This document shows, in pieces, positions 1 through 8,225 of a DNA stretch of 64,000 nt (positions are counted from its first letter, which is position 1; each line of letters starts with the position of its first letter). Below the pieces are notes generated by a model. It was not told the DNA's origin. It worked only from the letters and a program-made list of their open reading frames with translations, and searched no databases. Both the position numbers and the translations under genes were made by a program. Source of the stretch: Afipia sp050249215 (GTDB lineage: Bacteria > Pseudomonadota > Alphaproteobacteria > Rhizobiales > Xanthobacteraceae); NCBI GenBank assembly GCA_050249215.1, contig JBFWQX010000007.1, forward strand, positions 1 to 64,000. The letters are read 5' to 3'.

Positions 1-504
1 GCGTCGGAGACCTACGATCCCTATCTCGGAACGGCATGTTCCTCCACGCATCTTGCGATGGTCGAAATCGACCCGCAAACCTTTGGCGTCAAGATCAAGC
101 GATACGTGGTCGCGGAAGATTGCGGCCGCATCATCAATCCGCTGATCGTCGACGGCCAGGTTCATGGCGCGGTGGCGCAGGGAATCGGCGCGGCCTTGCT
201 TGAAGAGCTTGTCTACGACGAGAAGGGGCAATTTCTCACGGCGAGTCTTGCGGATTATCTCGTTCCGGTCGCCACGAACGTGCCGGATATCGGAATCGTC
301 CACATCGAGGCGGAGCTGCCGAACAATATCGGCGGGTTTCGCGGCATGGGCGAGGGCGGCACGATCGGCGCGCCGGCGGCGATTGCCAATGCTGTCTCGG
401 ATGCATTGTCGCCGCTTGGTATCGAGATCGATACGCTGCCAGCCACTCCGGAGCGCATTTTCCGTCTGGTCGAGGCTTCGCGTTCCGGCGGAGGGATGGT
501 GTAG
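1..504 (+). CDS. Xanthine dehydrogenase family molybdopterin-binding subunit, C-terminal part
   Basis: The reading frame is open from base 1 to the stop at 504, so only the last 167 residues are in the window. They match the end of the large molybdenum-cofactor subunit of the xanthine oxidase / CO dehydrogenase / hydroxybenzoyl-CoA reductase family: VAEDCGRIINPLIVDGQ, then HGAVAQGIGAALLEE, and the active-site loop GFRGMGEGGTIGAP carrying the conserved glutamate. Such enzymes hydroxylate or dehydrogenate a carbon centre with water as oxygen donor and pass electrons through 2Fe-2S and FAD subunits, which are not visible here and would lie to the left. The substrate cannot be read from this fragment. 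The next gene, a tandem HxlR regulator, follows after about 135 bases on the same strand. Confidence 0.85.
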   Translation, partial: ASETYDPYLGTACSSTHLAMVEIDPQTFGVKIKRYVVAEDCGRIINPLIVDGQVHGAVAQGIGAALLEELVYDEKGQFLTASLADYLVPVATNVPDIGIVHIEAELPNNIGGFRGMGEGGTIGAPAAIANAVSDALSPLGIEIDTLPATPERIFRLVEASRSGGGMV

Positions 505-638
505 GCAAGACACGGCTTCGGGCCGACTGGCTTGTTCTGGATTGAACAACTGGTATACATTGCTGCATCTCGTGCGTTGAGATACGCGCCTTTCAATCCG
601 TGGAATGTCTCGTCAGGGGCACTTGGTCAGAGCCAGAC

Positions 639-1694
639 ATGCGGCCAGCGGTTGCAGCAAAAGACAAGAAGCCGGCCAGATCCCCCAAGTCCGATTTGTC
701 GGTTCGTTCAGATGATAAAATCTCCGATTTGCTCGAGCGCAAATGTTCGATTGCAAGTACGGTGGGGATTCTGTCCGATGCCTGGGCGTTTCTTGTCATT
801 CGTGAAGCGTTCTTCGGTGCGCGGCGGTTCGAGGAATTCCGTTCGGGTCTCGAAATTTCGCGCGCGACACTGACTGACCGGCTGCGGCGGCTGACCCAGG
901 AAGGCATCCTTCGCGAGGCCAGCTATTCCGATACGTCAAGCCGGGTCGAGTACAAGCTGACAAAGTCCGGGATCGATCTCTATCCGACATTCATGGCGCT
1001 GATGCAGTTCGGCGACCGCTGGCTCGATCCGACCGATGGACCGCTCCAGCTCATTCATGAAGACTGCAATTGCGTGAGCAAGCCTCTGGTCGCCTGTTCG
1101 TGCTGCCAGAAGAAAATCACGGCGCGCGAGGTTACTTATCTCGACGGCCCGGGGGCGGGCGTTGTGAGCGCGGAAACCAATGCGCGGCGCACCCGCCGCA
1201 CCGCCGACGATTTCATGCGCGGCCGTCCGAGTTCGGTGTCCCGTGCGCTGGAAGTCATCGGAGACCGCTGGAGCTTTCTGATCATTCGCGAAGCGTTTTA
1301 TGGTGCAGCGCGTTTCGATCAGTTTCAAGCAGAACTGAAAATCGCGTCCAACATTCTCACCGATCGGTTGAGCCGCCTTGTCGATCGCGGTGTTTTCAAG
1401 AAGCGGAAGTACCAGTCAGCTCCTGAGCGGTTTGAATATCTGCTGACGCCGATGGGAGCCGATCTGCACGGGCCGATCATGATGATGATGGCCTGGGGGG
1501 ATCGCTGGCGCGCCGGCGGCGAGCCGCCGATGCTTCTCAAACATACGGTTTGCGGCAAGGTTTTTACGCCGACCGTTGTCTGCAATCGGTGCGGCAAGCC
1601 AATCCATGCCTACGCCATGAAGTACCGGATGCGCTACGACCCCAACAAGTTCGGCGGACGAAAAAGCAGCCGGGCTGTGCCCGGCCGCGTCTGA
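639..1694 (+). CDS. Tandem-duplicated HxlR-family transcriptional regulator with two cysteine motifs
   Basis: This protein contains two complete HxlR winged-helix units in one chain, at about residues 35-125 and 195-285. The matching helix segments read LSDAWAFLVIREAFFG and IGDRWSFLIIREAFYG, and the wings LTDRLRRL and LTDRLSRL. Each unit is followed by a short cysteine motif (CNC...CSCC near 145-160; VCG...CNRCGK near 305-320) that looks like a zinc-ribbon remnant. HxlR proteins are normally about 110-150 residues and bind DNA as dimers, so a single chain could act as a built-in dimer. I chose ATG 639; an in-frame GTG at 600 would add 13 residues. The neighbouring transport and catabolic genes, and a repeated 19-bp motif at their promoters, make it the likely local regulator (inference). 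Confidence 0.85.
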   Translation: MRPAVAAKDKKPARSPKSDLSVRSDDKISDLLERKCSIASTVGILSDAWAFLVIREAFFGARRFEEFRSGLEISRATLTDRLRRLTQEGILREASYSDTSSRVEYKLTKSGIDLYPTFMALMQFGDRWLDPTDGPLQLIHEDCNCVSKPLVACSCCQKKITAREVTYLDGPGAGVVSAETNARRTRRTADDFMRGRPSSVSRALEVIGDRWSFLIIREAFYGAARFDQFQAELKIASNILTDRLSRLVDRGVFKKRKYQSAPERFEYLLTPMGADLHGPIMMMMAWGDRWRAGGEPPMLLKHTVCGKVFTPTVVCNRCGKPIHAYAMKYRMRYDPNKFGGRKSSRAVPGRV

Positions 1695-1721
1695 TCGGCT
1701 TCGTCCGGATTTGGGGACGAA

Positions 1722-2933
1722 TTACTTTTTCACAAGCGGACACTTGCTTTCGGAAAGCGGGCGGAATGCCTCGTTACCGGGAATGACGGCGCGGAGCTTG
1801 TAATAGTCCCAGGCATATTTCGACTCGGACGGCTTCTTGACCTCGTACACGTACATGTCATGGACAAACCGTCCATCCTCGCGAACGCGCCCGTTCTTGG
1901 CGAAGAAGTCGTTCACCGGCATCTCGCGCATCTTCGCCATAACGGTCTTGGCATCGTCCGTACCGGCCGCCTTGATTGCATTGAGATAATGCATGGTTGA
2001 GGAATAGTCGCCGGCATCTCCCATATGCGGCATGCGCTTCATCTTCGCGAAGAAACGCTTCGAGAAAGCGCGGGTGTCCTCGTCGCGATCCCAGTAGAAG
2101 CCGTTGGTCAGAACAAGGCCCTGCGCGGTCTTGAGGCCCATCGAATCGATATCGGTGATCCACACCAGGAGCCCGGCGATGGTCTGCTTGCCGCCGTCGG
2201 TCAGTCCGAAATCCTTGGCGGACTTCACGGCGTTGATGAACGTCGTTCCGGAGCCTGCGACGGCGACGACCTTTGCCTTGGAAGCCTGCGCCTGCAGCAG
2301 GAAGGATGAATGGTCAGGCGTGTCGATAGGATAGCGGATGGATCCGAGAACGGTTCCGCCATTCGCCTTGACGACGTTCGCTGTATCGCCTTCGAGAGCA
2401 TGTCCGAACGCATAGTCCGCGGTGAGGAAGTACCATGAATTCAAGCCCTCCTTGATCAGTGCCTTTCCGGTGCCCTGGGCGAGGGCGTAGGTGTCATAGG
2501 CATAGTGGATGCTGTTGGGTGTGCAGGAATCGCCGGTCAATCGCGACGAGCCGGATCCGTTGACGATGGCAATGCGGTTCTTCTCCTGCGCAACGTTGGT
2601 GACAGCAAGCGCAATGGAGGAGTTGATCAGGTTGGCAATCATGTCGACCTTGCCGACATCATACCATTCACGCGCTTTCGCGATGGCCACCTCGTTCCTG
2701 TTCTGATGATCGGCTACGATGACCTCGATCTTCTTTCCGAGGACCGTTCCGCCGAAATCCTCAACGGCCATTTTCACGGCCGTCACAGAACCCTCGCCGG
2801 ATTCGTGGGAAAATTGCCCCGACATATCCGTCATCACGCCGATCCGCACCACGTCGTCCGAAATCTTGTCCTGCGCAAATGCCGATCCGGCGAGCGCTAC
2901 ACTTGCGGCCAGTGCCAATGCAGTTGTTCTCAT
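1722..2933 (-). CDS. ABC transporter substrate-binding protein (Leu/Ile/Val-binding type)
   Basis: A 403-residue periplasmic binding protein of the Peripla_BP_6 family. It begins with a clear Sec signal peptide (MRTTALALAASVALAGSAFA, cleavage after AFA) and continues VRIGVMTDMSGQFSH, the usual first beta strand and ligand loop. It is transcribed divergently from livGFHM (3085-6531), the ATPase and permease parts it needs, so these five genes form one importer. Members of this subfamily in alphaproteobacteria bind organic or aromatic acids as often as amino acids; the ligand here is unknown, but the downstream CoA-ester genes suggest a carboxylic acid. A second protein of the same subfamily, with the same CPLVK C-terminus, is at 17501-18709. 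Confidence 0.9.
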   Translation of the reverse strand: MRTTALALAASVALAGSAFAQDKISDDVVRIGVMTDMSGQFSHESGEGSVTAVKMAVEDFGGTVLGKKIEVIVADHQNRNEVAIAKAREWYDVGKVDMIANLINSSIALAVTNVAQEKNRIAIVNGSGSSRLTGDSCTPNSIHYAYDTYALAQGTGKALIKEGLNSWYFLTADYAFGHALEGDTANVVKANGGTVLGSIRYPIDTPDHSSFLLQAQASKAKVVAVAGSGTTFINAVKSAKDFGLTDGGKQTIAGLLVWITDIDSMGLKTAQGLVLTNGFYWDRDEDTRAFSKRFFAKMKRMPHMGDAGDYSSTMHYLNAIKAAGTDDAKTVMAKMREMPVNDFFAKNGRVREDGRFVHDMYVYEVKKPSESKYAWDYYKLRAVIPGNEAFRPLSESKCPLVKK

Positions 2934-2990
2934 AGTGCCTCCTCCCGTTTTCTAAAACCTGCGGCTGCTCAGTCAGCTCGAAATTACAGG

Positions 2991-3009
2991 CTTGCATAAC
3001 TAGACTAAT
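2991..3009 (+). promoter_or_regulatory. 19-bp motif copy A in the divergent binding-protein / livG promoter region
   Basis: The sequence CTTGCATAACTAGACTAAT lies between the divergent starts at 2933 and 3085. The same 19 bases with one change occur on the opposite strand at 6527-6545, before the Fe-alcohol dehydrogenase. Both copies have the same orientation relative to one regulated gene (the binding protein, and the dehydrogenase). The natural candidate to bind it is the tandem HxlR regulator next door; that is inference from position and repetition. Confidence 0.6.
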
Positions 3010-3084
3010 TTGATATGACTGTGTCAACAGCGTTGCGCGGACTCATTGCGTTGCGGCGCACAAGCAAATCGGGAGGAGGAACGG

Positions 3085-3876
3085 ATGGGTGCAACAGCGC
3101 GTCATCCGACGACGGAGGTCGTTCTGCAGGCGCGGGAGCTGCGTAAGGATTTTCGCGGCTACACGGCTGTCGGCGGTGTCGATCTCGACATCCATCGCGG
3201 CGAGATTCATGCGCTGATCGGGCCGAATGGTGCGGGGAAGACCACGGTCTTCAACCTGCTCACGAAATTCCTTGTGCCAACCTCCGGGCAAATTCTCCTC
3301 GATGGAATCGATGTCTCGCATGAGCCGCCGGCGGCATTGGCGCGGCGCGGACTTGTGCGTTCGTTTCAGATTTCAGCGGTGTTTCCGCATCTGACGGTGA
3401 GCGACAACATCGTGATTGCGCTGCAGCGGGCTTGCGTTTCCCCCGTGGCCTTTTGGCGCGGACGAAAGCGCCTTGGCGATGTTTCGGTGCGGATCGGCGA
3501 ACTTCTTTCGCAGGTGGATCTCGCCGCATTCGCGAAAACGCGCGCCGGCGACTTGCCTTATGGGCGCAAGCGGGCGCTGGAACTGGCGACGACACTCGCG
3601 GCTGAACCTAAGGTGATGCTGCTCGACGAGCCGACCCAGGGATTGGGACACGAGGATGTCGATCGCGTTACCGCGCTGATCAAGCAGGCGGCGATTGGTC
3701 GCACGGTGGTCATGGTCGAGCACAACATGAAGATGGTCGCGCGAATTGCCGACCGGATCAGCGTTTTGAGGCGGGGAGAGATTATCGCCGAAGGCACTTA
3801 TGAAGAGGTCTCGCGTGATCCGCAGGTCGTGGAATCTTATCTTGGTTCACGATCACGCGCGGAGAAGAAGCAATGA
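3085..3876 (+). CDS. livG: Branched-chain-type ABC transporter ATP-binding protein LivG
   Basis: First ATPase of the importer. Walker A GPNGAGKTT, signature-region LPYGRKRALELATTL and Walker B VMLLDEPTQGL are present, followed by VVMVEHNMK, the H-loop. The family usually carries LSGGQ or LSYG in the signature; LPYG here is a common Liv variant. I start at ATG 3085 because GGGAGGAGG lies just upstream, rather than at an in-frame ATG at 3046. The C-terminal RDPQVVESYLGS is the typical LivG tail. It overlaps livF by four bases (ATGA), so translation is probably coupled. Confidence 0.93.
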   Translation: MGATARHPTTEVVLQARELRKDFRGYTAVGGVDLDIHRGEIHALIGPNGAGKTTVFNLLTKFLVPTSGQILLDGIDVSHEPPAALARRGLVRSFQISAVFPHLTVSDNIVIALQRACVSPVAFWRGRKRLGDVSVRIGELLSQVDLAAFAKTRAGDLPYGRKRALELATTLAAEPKVMLLDEPTQGLGHEDVDRVTALIKQAAIGRTVVMVEHNMKMVARIADRISVLRRGEIIAEGTYEEVSRDPQVVESYLGSRSRAEKKQ

Positions 3877-4610
3877 CGGCCACAGCCGAGTTTATTGCTC
3901 CTGAAAGTACGGCGGATGTACTGAGGGTCGATGGCCTTCACGCCTGGTACGGCGAATCCCATGTGCTGCACGGCATGTCGTTTTCGCTGCATCCCGGAGA
4001 GGTTGTGGCTTTGCTCGGCCGCAACGGCAGCGGCCGGACCACGACGCTGCGCGCGGTGATGGGCCTGACGGACCGGACCGAAGGAGAAATCAGGATCGGC
4101 GGCAGGAACGCCACACGATTGCCACCACATCTGATCGCACGCATGGGGGTCGGCTATTGTCCGGAAGAACGGGCGATTTTCGCATCGCTGTCATGCGAGG
4201 AAAACCTTCTGTTGCCGCCCCGGCAGACGGACGGCGGCATGCCGCTGGACGAAATCTACGCGCTGCTGCCCAACCTCGCGGAGCGGCGGCACACGCCGGG
4301 CACGCGGCTTTCGGGCGGGGAGCAGCAGATGCTGGCGATTGCGCGCATCCTGCGCACCGGCGCCCGTCTGCTGTTGCTGGACGAAATCTCCGAAGGCCTC
4401 GCGCCGGTGATTGTCGACCGGTTGTTCGATCTGGTCGTCGAACTGAAGTCGCGCGGCTACACCATTCTGTTGGTTGAGCAGAACAAGTATTTCGCGGCGC
4501 CGCTGGCGGACAGGTTTCTGGTGGTCGAACGTGGAGGCATTGTCATGCGCCTGACTGCCGATGAACTGGAAGCGCAAGCCGATCTTGTCGATCGCACGCT
4601 GGGTGTTTGA
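3873..4610 (+). CDS. livF: Branched-chain-type ABC transporter ATP-binding protein LivF
   Basis: Second ATPase of the importer. The Walker A reads GRNGSGRTT, with Arg instead of the Lys found in most family members at the start of the GK(S/T) pair: the motif is G-R-N-G-S-G-R-T-T. This Lys-to-Arg change is unusual because the lysine contacts ATP phosphates. Signature LSGGEQQML and Walker B LLLLDEISEGL are normal. The LivG partner keeps a normal Walker A, so the complex may still have one standard ATP site. It overlaps livG at its start and ends just before livH. Confidence 0.92.
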   Translation: MTATAEFIAPESTADVLRVDGLHAWYGESHVLHGMSFSLHPGEVVALLGRNGSGRTTTLRAVMGLTDRTEGEIRIGGRNATRLPPHLIARMGVGYCPEERAIFASLSCEENLLLPPRQTDGGMPLDEIYALLPNLAERRHTPGTRLSGGEQQMLAIARILRTGARLLLLDEISEGLAPVIVDRLFDLVVELKSRGYTILLVEQNKYFAAPLADRFLVVERGGIVMRLTADELEAQADLVDRTLGV

Positions 4611-4618
4611 GAGGCATC

Positions 4619-5497
4619 ATGTTCGATATTCCAATTCAGGTGCTGTTGGGGCAGGTGACAATCGGTCTTGTCAACGGATCGTTCTACGCCATTCTCAGCC
4701 TTGGCCTCGCGCTCATCTTCGGGCTTCTCAATGTGATCAACTTCGCGCACGGCGCCCTCTACATGCTCGGTGCATTCGGCGTGTATCTGGCCATGCAGAA
4801 GCTGGGCGTGAACTACTGGTGGTCGTTGCTTCTGGTTCCTGTCGTCGTTGGCGCATTCGGCGCATTGATCGAGCGGCTTCTGCTGCGGCGGCTGTCGGGC
4901 CTCGACCATCTCTATGGCCTGCTGTTCACCTTCGGTCTTGCGCTGGTTCTGGAGGGCATCTTCCGCGACATCTATGGCTCGGCCGGACTTCCATATCCGA
5001 CGCCGCCGGCGCTGCGCGGGCTGATCGATCTGGGGTTCATGCGGCTTCCGATCTATCGTGTCTGGATCGTCTGCATGTCGCTGCTGGTCTGCATCGGCGT
5101 CTGGTTCCTGATCGAGCGGACGCGGCTCGGCTCCTATCTCCGAGCAGGTACCGAGAATGCCCGGATCGTGCAGGCGCTCGGCATCAACGTGCCGCTGATG
5201 GTGACGCTGGTCTACGCGCTCGGCGCGGCGCTTGCGGCCTTCGCCGGTGTGCTGGCAGCTCCGATCTATCAGGTACAGCCGCTGATGGGCTCAAACATCC
5301 TGATCATCACCTTTGCCGTCGTCGTGATCGGCGGCCTCGGCTCCACCGCGGGCGCGATTGCGACAGGGCTTGCGCTCGGCGTGATCGAAGGCCTGTCCAA
5401 GGTGTTCTATCCTGAAATTTCGTCAACCATCGTGTTCATCGTCATGGCGTTCGTGCTTCTGATGCGCCCTGCCGGCTTGTTTGGACGTGAAGCATGA
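4619..5497 (+). CDS. livH: Branched-chain-type ABC transporter permease LivH
   Basis: An inner-membrane permease of about 292 residues with eight or so hydrophobic segments. The N-terminal pattern LVNGSFYAILSLGLALIFG and VINFAHGALYMLG is diagnostic for LivH, and VVVIGGLGSTAGAI is the conserved cytoplasmic coupling loop. I place the start at ATG 4619 with GAGG nearby; an in-frame TTG at 4607 overlapping the livF stop is possible. Its stop overlaps the livM start (ATGA). Confidence 0.92.
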   Translation: MFDIPIQVLLGQVTIGLVNGSFYAILSLGLALIFGLLNVINFAHGALYMLGAFGVYLAMQKLGVNYWWSLLLVPVVVGAFGALIERLLLRRLSGLDHLYGLLFTFGLALVLEGIFRDIYGSAGLPYPTPPALRGLIDLGFMRLPIYRVWIVCMSLLVCIGVWFLIERTRLGSYLRAGTENARIVQALGINVPLMVTLVYALGAALAAFAGVLAAPIYQVQPLMGSNILIITFAVVVIGGLGSTAGAIATGLALGVIEGLSKVFYPEISSTIVFIVMAFVLLMRPAGLFGREA

Positions 5498-6531
5498 GCA
5501 TATCCATGAGGACGTCCACCGCGTTGCTGATCGGTCTGCTCGTGGCCGGGTTGATCGCGCCGTTCGCAGGCCTGTACACGCAGTTTCTGATGAAGTGCGT
5601 CGCTCTCGCTCTGTTCGCCGTGGCTTTCAATTTCTTTACGGGGAACGTCGGCCTGCTTTCTATCGGCCATGCGGCCTTCTTTGGAATGGGCGCCTATGTC
5701 GCTGGTTACGTTACGAAAGAGTGGGAGCTGACGCCTGAACTCGCTCTCGCGGTCAGTCTTCTGACGGGTCTCGTGCTCGGCCTTGTGATGGGCGGTATGG
5801 CGATCCGGCGTCAGGGCATCTATTTCGCCATGATCACTCTGGCTTTGGCGCAGATGGTCTATTTCTTTTGCGTGCAGGCACCATTCACCGGCGCCGAAGA
5901 TGGATTGCAACGCATTCCAAGGCGTGACCTGTTTGGTGTCATTCATCTGACCGACGACCACGCGATGTACGGTTTCGTGCTCGTTGTCATGGTCGCGATG
6001 GTATGGGCGTTCCAGCGGCTGATGGAAGCGCCGTTCGGTCAGGTTCTGCTTGCCATTCGAGACAACGAGCCGCGCGCAATTTCGCTCGGCTACGATGTGC
6101 AGGGCTACAAGCTGTCGGCATTCGCGATGTCCGCGGCGGTTGCCGGGCTGGCGGGCGGCATGAAGGCGCTGACGCTGGGCTTCGCGGGATTGCCCGACGC
6201 GCACTGGACCCAGTCGGGCAGTGTCATTCTCATGTGTCTGCTCGGCGGACTCGGCACGCCGCTCGGACCCATTATCGGCGCCATTCTGGTGGTGACACTG
6301 GAAAGCAGGCTTTCAGGGCTCGGTACGGTCCAGGTCGGTTCGGCTTCTGTCGATCTCTCGACCAAGGTTCCGATCATCATCGGGCTGATCTTCATGGTGT
6401 GCGTCCTGCTGTTTCGGCGCGGCATTGTCGGCGAGATCGCAGCCGCTTTCGACGCCGCGCGGGCGCGGCGCAAGCCATCGCCGGAGAGCAGCAATGCCGC
6501 GAAACGTGTTGACATCGCCACTGCTGATTAG
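5494..6531 (+). CDS. livM: Branched-chain-type ABC transporter permease LivM
   Basis: The second permease subunit, 345 residues, multi-spanning. Characteristic LivM blocks are FFTGNVGLLSIGHAAFFGMGAY, shown here as NVGLLSIGHAAFFGMGAY, the IRRQGIYFAMITLALAQM helix and LGGLGTPLGPIIGAI coupling loop. A roughly 30-residue charged tail (RARRKPSPESSN) follows the last membrane helix. It closes the livGFHM unit; copy B of the 19-bp motif starts two bases before its stop codon and extends past it, so the next gene probably has its own promoter. Confidence 0.92.
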   Translation: MSISMRTSTALLIGLLVAGLIAPFAGLYTQFLMKCVALALFAVAFNFFTGNVGLLSIGHAAFFGMGAYVAGYVTKEWELTPELALAVSLLTGLVLGLVMGGMAIRRQGIYFAMITLALAQMVYFFCVQAPFTGAEDGLQRIPRRDLFGVIHLTDDHAMYGFVLVVMVAMVWAFQRLMEAPFGQVLLAIRDNEPRAISLGYDVQGYKLSAFAMSAAVAGLAGGMKALTLGFAGLPDAHWTQSGSVILMCLLGGLGTPLGPIIGAILVVTLESRLSGLGTVQVGSASVDLSTKVPIIIGLIFMVCVLLFRRGIVGEIAAAFDAARARRKPSPESSNAAKRVDIATAD

Positions 6532-6545
6532 TCTACTTATGCAAG
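6527..6545 (-). promoter_or_regulatory. 19-bp motif copy B upstream of the Fe-alcohol dehydrogenase
   Basis: Read on the minus strand the sequence is CTTGCATAAGTAGACTAAT, differing from copy A (2991-3009) at one base. It overlaps the end of livM and ends 41 bases before the preferred start codon at 6586. Two near-identical 19-mers at the two ends of one transport unit are unlikely by chance and mark a shared operator or promoter element. Confidence 0.6.
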
Positions 6546-6585
6546 TCACATGGCCGAGCACGAGACAGAAGCGCGCGGCGACAAG

Positions 6586-7782
6586 ATGATTTCGGGGCCG
6601 CTATCCGGGCTCCGTGGAGCGGAGTTCGCAGTGCAGGGGTTTGTCTTCCAGTCCACGAAATCGGTCCTGGTCGAGCCGGGATCGTCGTCCCGCATCGGAG
6701 AACTTGTCAGTTCGCTCGGCTGCAAATCCGTGCTGATGGTGAGTGATCCTGGTGTCAGCGGCGCGGGACTTCTTCAGCCCGGATTGAATGGATTGCGGCA
6801 GAGCGGCATCGCCGTCACTCTCTTTACCGATGTTCAGGCCGATCCGCCCGTGCATGTGATCGACGCAGCGGTGAAACTGGCGAGGGAAGCCGAGGTCGAC
6901 GGCGTCGTGTCCATCGGCGGTGGAAGCTCCATGGATGTGGCGAAGCTGGTCGCGCTGTTAGCCGTCGGTGAGGAGCGGCTGGATGATATTTACGGCGTCG
7001 GCATGGTGAAGGGGCGGCGTCTCCCGCTGGTGCTTGCGCCGACAACGGCGGGTACCGGCTCGGAGGTCACGCCGATCTCGATCGTGACCACAGGCGAGGG
7101 CGAAAAGAAGGGTGTCGTCTCGCCAGTCTTGCTGCCGGACTGGGCGGTACTCGATGCGGACCTGACCGTTGGCCTGCCTGCTTCGGTCACTGCAGCCACG
7201 GGCATTGATGCGATGGTCCACGCCATCGAAGCCTACACCAGCAAGCGGCTGAAAAATCCGCTGTCGGATGCTCTCGCGCGCGAGGCGTTGCGCCTGTTGG
7301 GTGGAAACATTCACGAGGCCTGCCGTAATGGCACGAACCGCGAGGCGCGCCACAACATGCTGTTCGGGTCCATGCTTGCAGGCATGGCCTTTGCGAATGC
7401 GCCGGTCGCCGCCGTTCACGCGCTCGCTTACCCGGTCGGCGCGCGCTTTCACGTCCCGCATGGCTTGTCGAATTCTCTGGTGTTGCCGCAAGTCATTCGC
7501 TTCAATGCCGGTTCGGCCGAGAGCCACTATGGCGAGCTCGCCGGCATTCTCGTGCCCGCGGCGAAGGGAAATGCAGCCGACCGCACCAAGGCGCTGGTGG
7601 ACATGCTTTGCGCATTACCGGTTGAGCTTGGGCTGCCGACACGGCTTCGGGACGTCGGCATCACGTCCGGCGATATTGGACTGCTGGCCGACGACGCGAT
7701 GAAGCAAACGCGCCTGCTGGTCAACAACCCGCGCGATGTCGCGCACGCGGATGCGGTGGCGATCTACGAGGCCTCCCTATGA
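6586..7782 (+). CDS. Iron-containing alcohol dehydrogenase
   Basis: A group III alcohol dehydrogenase of about 398 residues. The NAD-binding motif GVVSIGGGSSMDVAK and the iron-site segment GIDAMVHAIEAYTS are present, as are the further histidines in AAVHALAYPVGARFHVPHG. Family members interconvert an alcohol or 2-/3-hydroxy acid with its carbonyl form using NAD(P). I prefer ATG 6586 over ATG 6550, because the 6550 start would fall five bases after the conserved 19-bp motif with no room for a ribosome site; the Shine-Dalgarno before 6586 is also weak, so this is tentative. It heads a tightly packed catabolic run through 13668. Confidence 0.9.
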   Translation: MISGPLSGLRGAEFAVQGFVFQSTKSVLVEPGSSSRIGELVSSLGCKSVLMVSDPGVSGAGLLQPGLNGLRQSGIAVTLFTDVQADPPVHVIDAAVKLAREAEVDGVVSIGGGSSMDVAKLVALLAVGEERLDDIYGVGMVKGRRLPLVLAPTTAGTGSEVTPISIVTTGEGEKKGVVSPVLLPDWAVLDADLTVGLPASVTAATGIDAMVHAIEAYTSKRLKNPLSDALAREALRLLGGNIHEACRNGTNREARHNMLFGSMLAGMAFANAPVAAVHALAYPVGARFHVPHGLSNSLVLPQVIRFNAGSAESHYGELAGILVPAAKGNAADRTKALVDMLCALPVELGLPTRLRDVGITSGDIGLLADDAMKQTRLLVNNPRDVAHADAVAIYEASL

Positions 7783-8225
7783 GTGAGCGTCCGAAGCCGG
7801 ATCTCCGCAGCGGTTATGCCTACTTTCAGCTCATGACGACGCGCTGGATGGACAACGATTCCTACCGGCACATGAATAACACGACGTACTATTCGTTCTT
7901 CGATTCCATCGTGAACCAGTATCTGATCGAGAACGGCGCGCTGGATGTGGAAAAGAGCGAGGTGATCGGTCTGGTGGCCGAAACCATGTGCCGATACTTC
8001 AGATCGGTCGGCTTCCCGTCCAGGCTCGATGTTGGATTGAGAGCCAGTCATATCGGCAACAGCAGCGTTCGCTACGAGGTGGCGCTTTTCAGGGGCGATG
8101 ACAACGAGGCATCGGCGCAGGGGCACCTTGTCCATGTTTATGTCGAGCGCGCTAGCGGACGGCCGGTGCCGATTCCCGAGAAACTGAAGTTGGTGGTGAA
8201 GCCGCTGTATCGGGGCGAGGTATGA
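7779..8225 (+). CDS. Acyl-CoA thioesterase, 4-hydroxybenzoyl-CoA thioesterase (hotdog) family
   Basis: A 148-residue single hotdog domain. The N-terminal TTRWMDNDSYRHMNNTTYY matches the 4HBT/YbgC active-site pattern RWxDxDxxxHxNNxxY, with the Asp of WMDND as the catalytic acid. It would hydrolyse an acyl- or aroyl-CoA to the free acid and CoA. It overlaps the dehydrogenase stop by four bases and its own stop overlaps the enoyl-CoA hydratase start, showing a translationally coupled operon. The exact acyl group is not predictable. Confidence 0.88.
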   Translation: MSERPKPDLRSGYAYFQLMTTRWMDNDSYRHMNNTTYYSFFDSIVNQYLIENGALDVEKSEVIGLVAETMCRYFRSVGFPSRLDVGLRASHIGNSSVRYEVALFRGDDNEASAQGHLVHVYVERASGRPVPIPEKLKLVVKPLYRGEV

